A stretch of 64,000 bases of DNA, from contig NC_068930.1 in assembly GCF_023091745.1 (NCBI RefSeq), forward strand, positions 4,734,262 through 4,798,261, in the 5' to 3' direction. The position numbers and the translations under genes are program-made. This document shows, one piece after another, positions 10,738 through 21,471 of this stretch (position 1 is its first letter; every line of letters starts with the position of its first letter). The notes below the pieces were generated by a model, which was not told where the DNA came from, made no database searches, and saw only the letters and a program-made list of their open reading frames with translations. Origin of the DNA: Budorcas taxicolor (Eukaryota; Chordata; Mammalia; Artiodactyla; Bovidae).

Positions 10738-10917
10738 ATTAGCATAGCAAAGTGGTTAAGAGTATAGGCTCACAATTTATTAATAACTGCAAAATAGCTG
10801 ACTGCAATCATAAAACCCTCTCTGATTTGGGCCTCTCATCTGTAAGATGGGGTTGTAATGACGATTAAATGTTAATATACAGAAAAGCACCTAGAATGAG
10901 TGGGTACGTAGTATAAG
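10738..10917 (+). repeat. MIR SINE
   Basis: AGCATAGCAAAGTGGTTAAGAGTATAGGCTC is the MIR tRNA-like head, and CTCATCTGTAAGATGGGGTTG the core. The copy ends where the BovB begins at about 10920. Confidence 0.85.
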
Positions 10918-10919
10918 TT

Positions 10920-13900
10920 AAGTTCAGTTCAGTTGCTCAGTCGGTTCCGACTCTGCCACCCCATGAATCCCAGCACGCCAGGCCTCCCTGTCCATCACCA
11001 ACTCCCGGAGTTCACTCAGACTCACATCCATCAAGTCAGTGATGCCATCCAGCCATCTCATCCTCTGTCGTCCTCTTCTCCTCCTGCCCCCAATCCCTCC
11101 CAGCATCAGAGTTTTCTCCAATGAGTCAACTCTTCACATGAGGTGGCCAAAGTGCTGGAGTTTCAGCTTTAGCATCATTCCTTCCAAAGAAATCCCAGGG
11201 CTGATCTCCTTCAGAATGGATTGGTTGGATCTCCTTGCAGTCCAAGGGACTCTCAAGAGTCTTCTCCAACACCACAGTTCAAAAGCGTCAATTCTTCGGC
11301 GCTCAGCCTTCTTCACAGTCCAACTCTCACATCCATACATGACCACTGGAAAAACCATAGCCTTGACTAGACAAACCTTAGTCGGCAAAGTAATGTCTCT
11401 ACTTTTGAATATGCTATCTAGGTTGTTCATAACTTTTCTTCCAAGGAGTAAGCATCTTTTAATTTCATGGCTGCAATCACCATCTGCAGTGATTTTGGAA
11501 CCCACAAAAATAAAGTCTGACACGGTTTCCACTGTTTCCCTGTCTATTTCCCATGAAGTGATGGGACCAGATGCCATGATCTTCGTTTTCTGAATGTTGA
11601 GCTTTAAGCCAACTTTTTCACTCTCCTCTTTCGCTTTCATCAAGAGGCTTTTGCGTTCCTCTTCACTTTCTGCCATAAGGGTGGTATCATCTGCATATCT
11701 GCAGTTATTGATATTTCTCCTGGCAATCTTAATTCCAGCTTGTGCTTCTTCCAGGTCGTGAAGATCTTTTTCGTACAGTTCTTCTGTGTATTCTTGCCAC
11801 CTCTTCTTAATATCTTCTGCTTCTGTTAGGTCCGTACCATTTCTGTCCTTTATTGAGCCCATCTTTGCATGAAATGTTCCTTGCTATCTGTAATTTTCTT
11901 GAAGAGATCTCTAGTCTTTCCCATTCTGTTCTTTTCCTCTATTTATTTACATTGATTGCTGAAGAAGGCTTTCTTATCTCTTCTTGCTATTCTCTGGAAC
12001 TCTGTATTCAGATGGTTATATCTTTGCTTTTCTCCTTTGTTTTTTGCCTCTCTTCTTTTCACAGCTATTTGTAAGGCCTCCCAGACAGTCATTTTGCTTT
12101 TTTGCATTTCTTTTCCATGGGGATGGTCTTGATCCCTGTTTCCTCTACAATGTCACGAACCTCATTCCATAGTTCGTCAGGCACTCTATCTGTCAGATCT
12201 AGGTCCTTAAATCTATTTCTCACTTCCACTGTATAATCATAAGGGATTTGATTTAGGTCATACCTGAATGGTCTAGCAGTTTTCCCTACTTTCTTCAATT
12301 TAAGTCTGAATCTGGTAATAAGGAGTTCATGATCTGAGCCACAGTTTGCTCCTAGTTTTGTTTTTGTTGACTGTATAGAGCTTCTCCATCTTTGGCTGCA
12401 AAGAATAGAATCAATCTGATTTCAGTGTTGACCGTCTGGTGATGTCCATGTGTAGAGTCTTCTCTTGTGTTGTTGGAAGAGGGTGTTTGCTATGACCAGT
12501 GCATTTTCTTGGCAAAACTCTAATAGTCTTTGTTCTGCTTCATTCCACATTCCAAGGCCAAATTTGCCTGTTACTCCAGGTGTTTCTTGACTTCCTACTT
12601 TTGCATTCAAGTCCCCTATAATGAAAAGGACATCTTTTGGGGGTATTAGCTCTAAAAGGTCTTGTAGGTCTTCATAGAACTGTTCAACTTCAGCTTCTTC
12701 AGCATTACTGGTTGGGGCATAGACTTGGATTACTGTGATATTGAATGGTTTGCCTTGGAAATGAACAGAGGTCATTCTGTGGTTTTTGAGATTGGATCCA
12801 AGTACTGCATTTTGGACTCTTTTGTTGACCATGATGGCTACTCCATTTCTTCTGAGGGATTCCTGCCCACAGTAGTAGATATAATGGTCATCTGAGTTAA
12901 ATTCACCCATTCCAGTCCATTTTAGTTTGCTAATTCCTAGAATGTTGACGTTCACTCTTGCCATCTCTTGTTTGAACACTTCCAATTTCCTTGATTCATG
13001 GACCTGACATTCCAGGTTCCTATGAAATATTGCTCTTTACAGCATTGGATCTTGCTTCTATCACCAGTCACATCCACAGCTGGGTATTGTTTTTGCTTTG
13101 GCTCCATGCCTTCATTCTCTCTGGAGTTATTTCTCTAGTGATCTCCAGTAGCATGTTGGGCACCTACTGACCTGGGGAGTTCCTCTCTCAGTATCCTTCG
13201 TTTTGCCTTTTCATACTGTTCATGGGGTTCTCAAGGCAAGAATTCTGAAGTGGTTTGCCATTCCCTTGTCCAGTGGACCACATTCTGTCTGACCTCTTCA
13301 CCATGACCTGCCCGTCTTGGGTTGCCCTGCGGGCATGGCTTAGTTTCACTGAGTTAGACAAGGCAGTGGTCCTAGTGTGATTAGATTGACTAGCTTTCTG
13401 TGAGTATGGTTTCAGTGTGTCTGCCCTCTGATGCCCTCTTGCAACACCTACCATCTTACTTGGGTTTCTCTTACCTTGGGCATGGCGTATCGCTTCATGG
13501 CTGCCCCAGCAAAGCGCAGCCGGTGCTCCTTACCTTGGAGGAGGGGTATCTCCTCACCACCGCCCTTCCTGACCTTCAATGTGGGATAGCTCCTCTAGGC
13601 CCTCCTGCACCCAGCAGCCACCACTCCTTGGATGTGGGGTTGCTCCTCCCGGCCGCCACCCCTTACTTTGCATGCGGGGTGGCTCCTCCCAGCTGCCCCT
13701 GACCTCGGAGGCGGAGTAGCTCCTCTTGGCCGCCGCCCCGACCTTGGACTTGTGTAGCTCCTCTTGGCCTTCCTGCACCGTCGCAGCCTGGCACTCTCGG
13801 CTGCTGCCCCTGACCTCGAACGTGGGGTAACTCCTCTTGGCCGCCACCTTTCAGGCATGGGGTCCTCCCAGCTTCTGCCCCTGATCTCACGTGAGGTAGC

Positions 13901-14010
13901 TCCTCTCTGCCGCTCTTTGTGCGCTGGTCGCAGCCGGCCGTGCTTAGTAAGCTCAGTAAAGTTGAGCTTTTTGTTATTCCGTGGAAATCCCAGTACTGTC
14001 ACCTACCAAA
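10920..14010 (-). mobile_element. BovB LINE, near full span with internal deletion
   Basis: The 3' end is at the left (GTTCAGTTCAGTTGCTCAGTC, the BovB tail repeat) and the GC-rich 5' region (GAGGAGCTACC-type subrepeats seen in reverse at 13490-13950) is at the right, so the copy covers nearly the whole element. Compared with the copy at 15062-17566, 720 bases are missing at about 11755 (15875-16594 in that copy): the CTTCCAG word is joined directly to GTCGTGAAG. The loss is a multiple of three. It sits between two MIR copies. No clear TSD was found. Confidence 0.95.
10930..13107 (-). pseudogene. BovB ORF2-like polyprotein, broken
   Basis: The frame opens with the BovB start MESKQKQYPAVD (ATG at 13107). 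The best preserved part, 12422-12985, is the APE-type endonuclease, with QVYAPTSNAEE and IIGDLNAKVGS. A frame at 12089-12298 is the linker. The frame at 11134-11862 runs from the linker (ELYEKDLHD) straight into LEEAQAGIKIARRN and CRYADDTTLM, so the reverse-transcriptase YADD box is kept while about 240 residues of fingers and palm are deleted in frame. Stops and frameshifts separate the pieces. It cannot be an active polymerase. Confidence 0.9.
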
Positions 14011-14039
14011 TATAAAGACTTTAATTAAGTATTCAATTA

Positions 14040-14185
14040 ATCTCTCTGTTTCCTTATCAGTGAAGCAAGAAAAATGATAGTAGCCTCACCAAGCTACTGT
14101 GGAAAGTGAACAGGGACAGTACCTGTGAAGTGTTCATGCCTAGCATATGGGAAGTACTCAATAAATGGTAGCAGTCACTATTATT
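14040..14185 (+). repeat. MIR SINE, 3' part
   Basis: TCTCTGTTTCCTTATCAGTG, GTGAAGTGTTCATGCCTAGC and GTACTCAATAAATGGTAGCAG follow MIR order. It lies right of the BovB insertion. The first MIR at 10738 already runs through its 3' part, so this is a second copy rather than the split remainder. Confidence 0.75.
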
Positions 14186-14233
14186 GTTATTCATTATTCA
14201 TTCAGTAATAATATCATTATTATTATTATAACA
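14186..14233. repeat. (ATT)n low complexity
   Basis: Irregular ATT and TAT trinucleotides follow the MIR tail. Confidence 0.6.
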
Positions 14234-14407
14234 TCCAATTCCTTCGGCGGCTGCTACCATAATTTAGAACCTTAGTGTTTCTTACTTGAACCAGGATATA
14301 AGCTTCAAAAGGGTTAGAAGGGTAGGGACATATTATCTTACTATTATTGTAGCCCTAACACAATGCTGATACAGAACTTGCCTGGATGGGAAAAAAGCTC
14401 CTCATCA

Positions 14408-14535
14408 TGGAATTTTTTTTTAACTTTTATTTTATATTGAAGTATAGCCAATTAGCTATACATAGCACACAATGTGTGATAGTTTCAGATGGATAGCAAA
14501 GGGGTTCAGCCATACATATACATGTAGATAGAATG
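14408..14535 (-). mobile_element. L1 3' UTR fragment
   Basis: After a T run (the antisense poly(A)), TTTTATTTTATATTGAAGTATAGCC and GTGTGATAGTTTCAG match the cetartiodactyl L1 3' UTR in reverse. It is a short, 5'-truncated insertion. Confidence 0.7.
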
Positions 14536-14554
14536 TTGTTTTAAAGAAACGTGA

Positions 14555-14975
14555 ATCTTATTGCTCCCTTGCTTGAATATATCAGTGGCTCTTCATAGCC
14601 TTCTGAAAAGTGTTCAGACTCCAAAAACAAGGCCTACTGGAGACAGGGCCTGCCTCCTAGTCCTATTTCCTTCCACTCCCCTCATGGATACTTCCTAAAG
14701 TGATACAAACTAGAAAATCATTTGGAGCCATTTTGCCTGCAGTTTGTTCTTGTAGACAAGTCCAAGAACCTCCTCTGAGAAGCCTCTCTACCTTTTCCGG
14801 TGGGACTGGTACTCACACCAGTTCTTCCTGTCATGTCATTTTTCACATCCGTGCTGTGTTATCTCCACTCAAATTCCTTGAGAGAGGAGAGTGCCTTTGG
14901 CTTCCTTTTTGTTCCCAGTGTCTATCTCAGTAGCTGAAACTTGGCACGTCCTCAAAAAGAGTTTGAATGAATGAG
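14555..14975 (+). repeat. L2 LINE 3' part
   Basis: TTGCTCCCTTGCTTG, ATATCAGTGGCTCTTCATAGCC, CTTCCACTCCCCTC and the tail GAGTTTGAATGAATGAGC occur in the order expected for an L2 3' end. Confidence 0.7.
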
Positions 14976-15061
14976 CTAATATATGGTAAAGTAGTGTATC
15001 TTTGCATATTTTACTTTCCGTTGTGTCAAGCACAGATACAAGCTGTCGGACTGTACAACTT

Positions 15062-17566
15062 AGTTCAGTTCAGTTCCATCACTCAGTCGTGTCCGACTCT
15101 TTGTGACCCGATGAATCACAGCACGCCAGGCCTCCCTGTCCATCAGCAACTCCCAGAGTTTGCTCCGACTCACATCCAATCAAGACAGTGATGCCATCCA
15201 GCCATCTCATCCTCTGTAGTCCCCTTCTCCTCCTGCCCCCAATCCCTCCCAGCATCAAAGTCTTTTCCAATGAGTCAACTCTTCACATGAGGTGGCCAAA
15301 GTACTGGAGTTTCAGCTTTAGCATCATTCCTTCCAAAGAAATCCCAGGGCTGATCTCCTTGCAGTCCAAGGGACTCTCAAGAGTCTTCTCCAACACCACA
15401 GTTCAAAAGCGTCAATTCTTCGGCGCTCAGCCTTCTTCACAGTCCAATTCTCACATCCATACATGACCACTGGAAAAACTATAGCCTTGACTAGACAGAC
15501 CTTAGTCAGCAAAGTAATGTCTCTACTTTTGAATATGCTATCTAGGTTGGTCATAACTTTTCTTCCAAGGAGTAAGCATCTTTTAATTTCATGGCTGCAA
15601 TCACCATCTGCAGTGATTTTGAAGCCCCAAAAATAAACTGACACTCTTTCCACTGTTTCCCCATCTATTCCCATGAAGTGATGGGACCAGATGCCATGAT
15701 CTTCGTCTTCTGGATGTTGAGCTTTAAGCCAACTTTTTCACTCTCCACTTTCACTTTCATCAAGAGGCTTTTGAGTTCCTCTTCACTTTCTGCCATAAGG
15801 GTGGTGTCATCTGCATGTCTGCAGTTATTCATATTTCTCCCAACAATCTTGATTCCAGCTTGTGTTTCTTCCAGTCCAGCATTTCTCATGATGTACTCTG
15901 CATATAAGTTAAATAAGCAGGGTGACAAGATACAGCCTTGACATACCCCTTTTCTTATTTGAAACCAGTCTGTTGTTCCATGTCTAGTTCTAACTGTTGC
16001 TTCCTGACCTGCATACAGATTTCTCAAGAGGCAGGTCAGGTGGTCTGGTATTGCCATCTCTTTCAGAATTTTCCACAGTTTATTGTGATCCACACAGTCA
16101 AAGGCTTTGGCATAGTCAATAAAGCAGAAATAGATATTTTTCTGGAACTCTCTTGCTTTTTCCATGATCCAGCGGATGTTGGCAATTTGATTTCTAGGTC
16201 CTCTGCCTTTTCTAAAACCAGCTTGAACATCAGGAAATACACGGTTCACGTATTGCTGAACCCTGGCTTGGAGAATTTTGAGCATTACTTTACTAGCGTG
16301 TGAGATGAGTGCAATTGTGCGGTGGTTTGAGCATTCTTTTGCATTGCCTTTCTTTGGGATTGGAATGAAAACTGACCTCTTCCAGTCCTGTGGCCACTGC
16401 TGAGTTTTCCAAATTTGATGGCATATTGAGTGCAGCACTTTCACAGCATCATCTTTCAGGATTTGAAATAGCTCAACTGGAATTCCATCACCTCCACTAG
16501 CTTTGTTCGTAGTGATGCTTTCTAAGGCCCACTTGACTTCACATTCCAGGATGTCTGGCTCTAGATGAGTGATCACACCATCGTGATTATCTGGGTCGTG
16601 AAGATCTTTTTTGTACAGTTCTTCTGTGTATTCTTGCCACCTCTTCTTAATATCTTCTGCTTCTGTTAGGTCCATACCATTTCTGTCCTTTATTGAGCCC
16701 ATCTTTGCATGAAATCTTCCCTTGGTATCTCTAATTTTCTTGGAGAGATTTCTAGTCTTTCCCATTCTATTGTTTTTCTCTATTTCTTTGCATTGATTGC
16801 TGAAGAAGGCTTTCTTATCTCTTCTTGCTATTCTTTGGAACTCTGCATTCAGATGCTTATATCTTTCCTTTTCTCCTTTGCTTTTTGCTTTTCTTCTTTT
16901 CACAGCTATTTGTAAGGCCTCCCAGACAGCCATTTTGCTTTTTTGCATTTCTTTTCCATGGGGATGGTCTTGATCCCTGACTCTTGTACAGTGTCACAAA
17001 CCTCATTCCATAGTCCATCAGGCACTCTTTCAGATCTAGTCCCTTAAATCTATTTCTCACTTCCACTGTATAATCATAAGGGATTTGATTTAGGTCATAC
17101 CTGAATGGTCTAGCAGTTTTCCCTACTTTCTTCAATTTAAGTCTGAATCTGGTAATAAGGAGTTCATGATCTGAGCCACAGTTTGCTCCAGGTTTTTTTT
17201 TTTTTGTTGACTGTATAGAGCTTCTTCATCTTTGGCTGCAAAGAATAGAATCAATCTGATTTCAGTGTTGACCATCTGGTGATATCCATGTGTAGAGTCT
17301 TCTCTTGTATTGTTGGAAGAGGGTGTTTGCTATGACCAGTGCATTTTCTTGGCAAAACTCTAATAGTCTTTGTTCTGCTTCATTCCACATTCCAAGGCCA
17401 AATTTGCCTGTTACTCCAGGTGTTTCTTGACTTCCTACTTTTGCATTCAAGTCCCCTGTAATGAAAAGGACATCTTTTGGGGGTATTAGCTCTAAAAAGT
17501 CTTGTAGGTCTTCATAGAACTGTTCAACTTCAGCTTCTTCAGCGTTACTGTTTGGGTCATAGACTA
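15062..17566 (-). mobile_element. BovB LINE, 5'-truncated
   Basis: The 3' tail at the left (TTCAGTTCAGTTCCATCACTCAG) leads rightward through reverse transcriptase and linker into the endonuclease, ending abruptly at about 17566 inside the CCAACCAGTAATGCT region. A 27-bp deletion near 15355 and a T10 run near 17192 are private to this copy. It is the most complete reverse-transcriptase copy of BovB in the window. Confidence 0.95.
15665..16948 (-). pseudogene. BovB reverse transcriptase, 427-codon open fragment
   Basis: This is the longest retroelement frame here. From the N-terminus it holds the basic linker (KRRKAKSKGEKERYKHLNAEF), then the reverse transcriptase: NKASGGDGIP, GFRKGRG, CFIDYAKAFDCVDH (first catalytic Asp, D of CFIDYAKAFD), KGVCQGCILSPCLFNLY, and the palm box. 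That box reads CRHADDTTLM, so the usual Tyr of YADD is His while both Asp residues remain. The C-terminus runs into IQKTKIMASGPI before a stop. The endonuclease upstream (17262-17450) is in a separate broken frame. Family role: target-primed reverse transcription, and supply of enzyme to Bov-tA and BovA2 SINEs. This copy is truncated and presumed dead. Confidence 0.88.
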
Positions 17567-17735
17567 CAATATAGCAGGGACAGAAAAATCAGGCAAATTT
17601 ATTGTAAGATGTTTTAACTTGTGAACTCCAGCAACTAAGTAAGCAAAAATATATATCTTTAAACTTTCAGAACCTTAATATTACGTACAAAAATAAGATA
17701 GTGAACAAGATAACCTACAACATTCTTTTTTAAAT
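17567..17735. other. unassigned DNA
   Basis: Unique-looking sequence between the BovB 5' truncation point and a CHR SINE. No feature seen. Confidence 0.4.
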
Positions 17736-17737
17736 TT

Positions 17738-17891
17738 ATCTGATGATATCAGGTCTTACTTGCAGCTCTCAACTCTTCCATCTTCAGTTGCTGCATGCAG
17801 GGTCTCTGTGGCCGTATGTGCGTTCCCTGACCAGGGCAGCCTGCATTGAGAGCTCAGATTCCCAGCCACTAGACCACCAGGGACATCCCAA
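17738..17891 (-). mobile_element. CHR-1-type SINE
   Basis: TGCATGCAGGGTCTCTGTGG, TTCCCTGACCAGGG and CTAGACCACCAGGGACATCCC are the reverse complement of the artiodactyl CHR-1 SINE, with its head at the right. The left end is A/T-rich, consistent with a decayed tail. Confidence 0.75.
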
Positions 17892-18145
17892 CTTACACAA
17901 TTCTCTTAAATCTGTAAGTTAATCAGCCACTAATTTTCCCTAACTGCAGATATAGCTAAGACTACTTAAGAAGTCATTCAGGCAAGGACCTGGAAGTCAT
18001 TAAATCATGCTTTGAGTGTCATCATTTCAGTCTTTTTACTGCCTCACCCAACTGGAGAGTAGCTGGAAAAGAGTTTGATCGAATGGTGATTGCTGCATTC
18101 ACACTGAATTTTATCTCTAATGCCATTTGTAAGATATATCATACT
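17892..18145. other. unassigned DNA
   Basis: No recognisable feature up to the TSD of the next BovB. Confidence 0.4.
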
Positions 18146-18303
18146 GATTCTTAAAGTTCAGTTCAGTTGCTCAGTCATGTCTGACTCTTTGTGACCCCAT
18201 GAATCGCAGCACTCCAGGTCTCCCTGTCCATCACCAACTCCCGGAGTTCACTCAGACTCACGTCCATCGAGTCAGTGATGCCATCCAGCCATCTCATCCT
18301 CAG

Positions 18304-19044
18304 TCATCCCCTTCTCCTCCTATCCCCAATCCCTCCCAGCATCAGAGTCTTTTCCAATGAGTCAACGCTTTGCATGAGGTGGCCAAAGTATTGGAGTTTC
18401 AGCTTTAGCATCATTCCTTCCAAAGAAATCCCAGGGCTGGTCTCCTTTAGAATGGACTGGCTGGATCTCCTTGCAGTCCAAGGGACTCTCAAGAGTCTTC
18501 TCCAACACCACAGTTCAAAAGCATCAATTCTTCGGTGCTCAGCCTTCTTCACAGTCCAACTGTCACATCCATACATAACCACTGGAAAAACCATAGCCTT
18601 GACTAAATGGACCTTTATTGGCAAAGTTATGTCTCTGCTTTTGAATATGCTATCTAGGTTGTTCATAACTTTTCTTCCAAGGAGTAAGCGTCTTTTAATT
18701 TCATGGCTGCAGTCACCATCTGCAGTGATTTTGGAGCCCCCAAAAATAAAGTCTGACACTGTTTCCACCGTATCCCCATCTATTTCCCATGAAGTGATGG
18801 GACCAGATGCCATGATCTTCGTTTTCTGAATGTTGAGCTTTAAGCCAACTTTTTCAGTCTCCACTTTCACTTTCATCAAGAGGCTTTTGAGTTCCTCTTC
18901 ACTTTCTGCCATATGGGTGGTGTCATCTGCATATCTGCAGTTATTGATATTTCTCCCAGCAATCTTGTTTCCAGCTTGTGTTTCTTCCAGTCCAGCATTT
19001 CTCATGATGTACTCTGCATATAAGTTAAATAAGCAGGGTGACAA
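18304..19044 (-). pseudogene. BovB RT C-terminal fragment (block A)
   Basis: A 246-codon frame starts at SPCLFNLYAEY, contains an intact CRYADDTTHM palm box and runs to the GDRRRRG tail of the BovB ORF. It lacks the first half of the reverse transcriptase, which in this copy is represented only by the 77-base block C. Confidence 0.85.
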
Positions 19045-19101
19045 TATATAGCCTTGACATACTGCTTTTCCTATTTGGAACCAGTCTGTTGTTCCATGTC
19101 C

Positions 19102-19503
19102 AGATTTAAGGGACCAGATCTGATAGATAGAGTGCCTGATGAACTATGGAGGGAGGTTTGTGACATTGTACAGGAGACAGGGATCAAGACCATCCCCATG
19201 AAAAAGAAATGCAAAAAAGCAAAATGGCTGTCTGGGGAAGCCTTACAAATAGCTGTGAAAAGAAGAGAAGCAAAAAGCAAAGGAGTAAAGGAAAGATATA
19301 AGCATCTGAATGCAGAGTTCCAAAGAATAGCAAGAAGAGATAAGAAAGCCTTCCTCAGCAATCAATGCAAAGAAATAGAGGAAAACAACAGAATGGGAAA
19401 GACTAGAAATCTCTTCAAGAAAATTAGAGATACCAAGGGAAGATTTCATGCAAAGATGGGCTCGATAAAGGACAGAAATAGTATGGACCTAACAAAAGCG
19501 GAA
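19102..19503 (+). mobile_element. BovB block B, inverted linker
   Basis: The plus-strand frame RFKGPDLIDRVPDELW, then KRREAKSKG and MGSIKDRNSMDLTKAE, is the linker between endonuclease and reverse transcriptase. It is opposite in orientation to block A, which it joins directly. Confidence 0.88.
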
Positions 19504-19564
19504 ATGCACTGGTTTGAGCATTCTTTGACATTGCCTTTCTTTGGGATTGGAATGAAAACTGACC

Positions 19565-19591
19565 TTTTCCAGTCCTGTGGGGACTGGAAAA
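19565..19591. repeat. 11-bp perfect inverted repeat at a BovB joint
   Basis: TTTTCCAGTCC, a TGTGG loop, then GGACTGGAAAA. The left arm belongs to block C (minus orientation) and the right arm is its exact reverse complement, as expected if the growing strand snapped back and copied itself before moving on to block D. Confidence 0.85.
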
Positions 19592-19601
19592 AGTTATTAA
19601 T

Positions 19602-19779
19602 AAAAAAAAGATGTCCTTTTCATTATAGGGGACTGGGATGCAAAAGTAGGAAGTCAAGAAAAACCTGGAGTAACAGGCAAATTTGACCTTGGAATATGGA
19701 ATGAAGCAGGGCAAAGACTAATAGAGTTTTGCTAAGAAAATGCACTGGTCATAGCAAACACCCTCTTCGAACAACACAA
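19602..19779 (+). mobile_element. BovB block D, inverted endonuclease half
   Basis: AAAAAAGATGTCCTTTTC to CACCCTCTTCGAACAACAC is the second half of the BovB endonuclease. Its first bases follow on exactly from where block E stops (AAAAAAGAT in both), so D and E were split at this A run. Confidence 0.85.
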
Positions 19780-21069
19780 TGTCCATAGCGCTGGTGGCTG
19801 CAACTGGCGCCCATAGCGTGGCCGAGAGGAGCTACTCCACCCGAGGTCACGGGCAGAAGCGGAGAGGACCCCCTCTCCGAGGGGCAGCGGCCAAGAGGAA
19901 TTACCCCACGTCCGCGGTCAGGGGCAGAAGCCAAGAGGAGCTACCCCACATCCAAGGTCAGGAGTGGTGGCCGAGAGTGCCAGGCTGTGACAGCGCCGAA
20001 GCAGCTGAGAGGAGCTACCCCACGTCAGAGGCCAGGGACAGCAGCTGGGAGGAGCGACCCTGCATCCAAGGAGTGGTGGCTGCGCAGGCGCAGGAGGGCC
20101 TAGAGGACCTATTCCACGTTCAAGGTCAGGAGGGGTGGCGGTGAGGAGATACCCTTCGTCCAAGGGAAGGAACAGCGGCTGCGCTTTGCTGGAGCAGCCG
20201 TGAAGAGATACACCATGTCCAAGGTAAGAGAAACCCAAGTAAGACAGTAGGTGTTGCAAGAGGGCATCAGAGGGCAGACACATTGAAACCATAATCACAG
20301 AAAACTAGTCAATCTAATCACACTAGGACCACTGCCTTGTCTAATGCAATGAAACTAAGCCATGCCTGTGGGACCACCCAAGACAGGCGGGTCATGGTGA
20401 AGAGGTCTGAAAGAATGTGGTCCACTGGAGAAGAAAATGGCAAACCACTTCAGAATTCTTGCCTTGAGAACCCCATGAACAGTATGAAAAGGCAAAACGA
20501 AGGATACTGAGAGAGGAACTCCCCAGGTCAGTAGGTGCCCAACACACTACTGGAGATCACTAGAGAAATAACTCCAGAGAGAATGAAGGCATGGAGTCAA
20601 AGCAAAAACAATACCCAGCTGTGGATGTGACTGGTGATAGAAGCAAGGTCCAATGCTGTAAAGAGCAATATTTCATAGGAACCTGGAATGTCAGGTCCAT
20701 GAATCAAGGCAAATTGGAAGTGGTCAAACGAGATGGCAAGAGTGAACGTCAACATTCTAGGAATCAGCTAACTAAAATGGACTAGAATGGGTGAATTTAA
20801 CTCAGATGACCATTATATCTACTACTGCGGGCAGGAATCCCTCAGAAGAAATGGAGTAGCCATCATGGTCAACAAAAGAGTCCAAAATGCAGTACTTGGA
20901 TCCAATCTCATAAACCACAGAATGACCTCTGTTCGTTTCCAAGGCAAACCATTCAATATCACTGTAATCCAAGTCTATGCCCCAACCAGTAATGCTGAAG
21001 AAGCTGAAGTTGAACAGTTCTATGAAGACCTACAAGACCTTTTAGAACTAACACCCTCCCCCCAAAAAA
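19780..21069 (+). mobile_element. BovB block E, inverted 5' region and endonuclease start
   Basis: The block contains the GC-rich 5' subrepeats (GAGGAGCTACC words, 19830-20160), the BovB start codon (MESKQKQYPAVD at 20591) and endonuclease up to DLLELTP. A premature stop lies near 20785 (TKMD then TAG). It ends in CCAAAAAAG next to the TSD. Confidence 0.9.
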
Positions 21070-21077
21070 GATTCTTA

Positions 21078-21469
21078 CAGGAACTCTAATAATTTTTTAT
21101 ATCAAAGGAAAACACTGGTTAAAATCTTTGTTATTAAAAATAGTGCAGACAACTGTACTTACTGGTTTGGGGGAGAACCTCAACTAAAAATATCTAGCAA
21201 GGTAAGAATCATGAATATAGTTTGTAATTGATAAGCAATGTTTTTTTATTCTTGCTTGACTGTAACAACAGAACACAATATTACCAAAATGATAAAAATG
21301 ATAAAATGGATTTTTTTTTTTGGTATTGCTTGAAACAAAACTTGCCTTCTTTTTGTTGTTTCTAGTTTTGTTTTGTGACAGTAAACCATCCTTATAAAAA
21401 GACAAAGTTTTATAAGATAGTAATATAGATATTATTCATGACATGAAATATTTTATATCACTTCTTTTT
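21078..21469. other. unassigned AT-rich DNA
   Basis: No feature recognised between the scrambled BovB and the mariner. Confidence 0.4.
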
Positions 21470-21471
21470 TA

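Larger units (their letters stand above)
18154..21069 (-). mobile_element. scrambled BovB LINE bounded by one TSD
   Basis: GATTCTTA occurs immediately outside both ends (18146-18153 and 21070-21077), which marks the whole 2.9 kb as one insertion. Inside are five BovB blocks of mixed orientation: A (18154-19103, minus, 3' end), B (19102-19503, plus, linker), C (19504-19580, minus, start of reverse transcriptase), D (about 19602-19779, plus, second half of endonuclease) and E (19780-21069, plus, 5' region and first half of endonuclease). Read on the minus strand the order is E, D, C, B, A, nearly the normal 5'-to-3' order, but E, D and B are each turned round in place. The A/B joint shares AG. 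At C/D there is a perfect 11-bp inverted repeat, 19565-19575 with 19581-19591. Confidence 0.9.

Noticed and set aside
11039..11593. Plus-strand frames of up to 184 codons over the BovB copies (also 18275-18829)
   Set aside because: They are antisense shadows of the BovB ORF; the same frame recurs at each copy because the element is conserved, not because it is coding.
10738..14185. One MIR split by the BovB insertion
   Set aside because: The left MIR already contains its core and 3' part, and the right one repeats the core, so they are two copies; no shared TSD was found at the BovB ends.
15060..17575. TACAA as a TSD for the second BovB copy
   Set aside because: Only five bases match and they are not exactly at the element ends; chance is likely.
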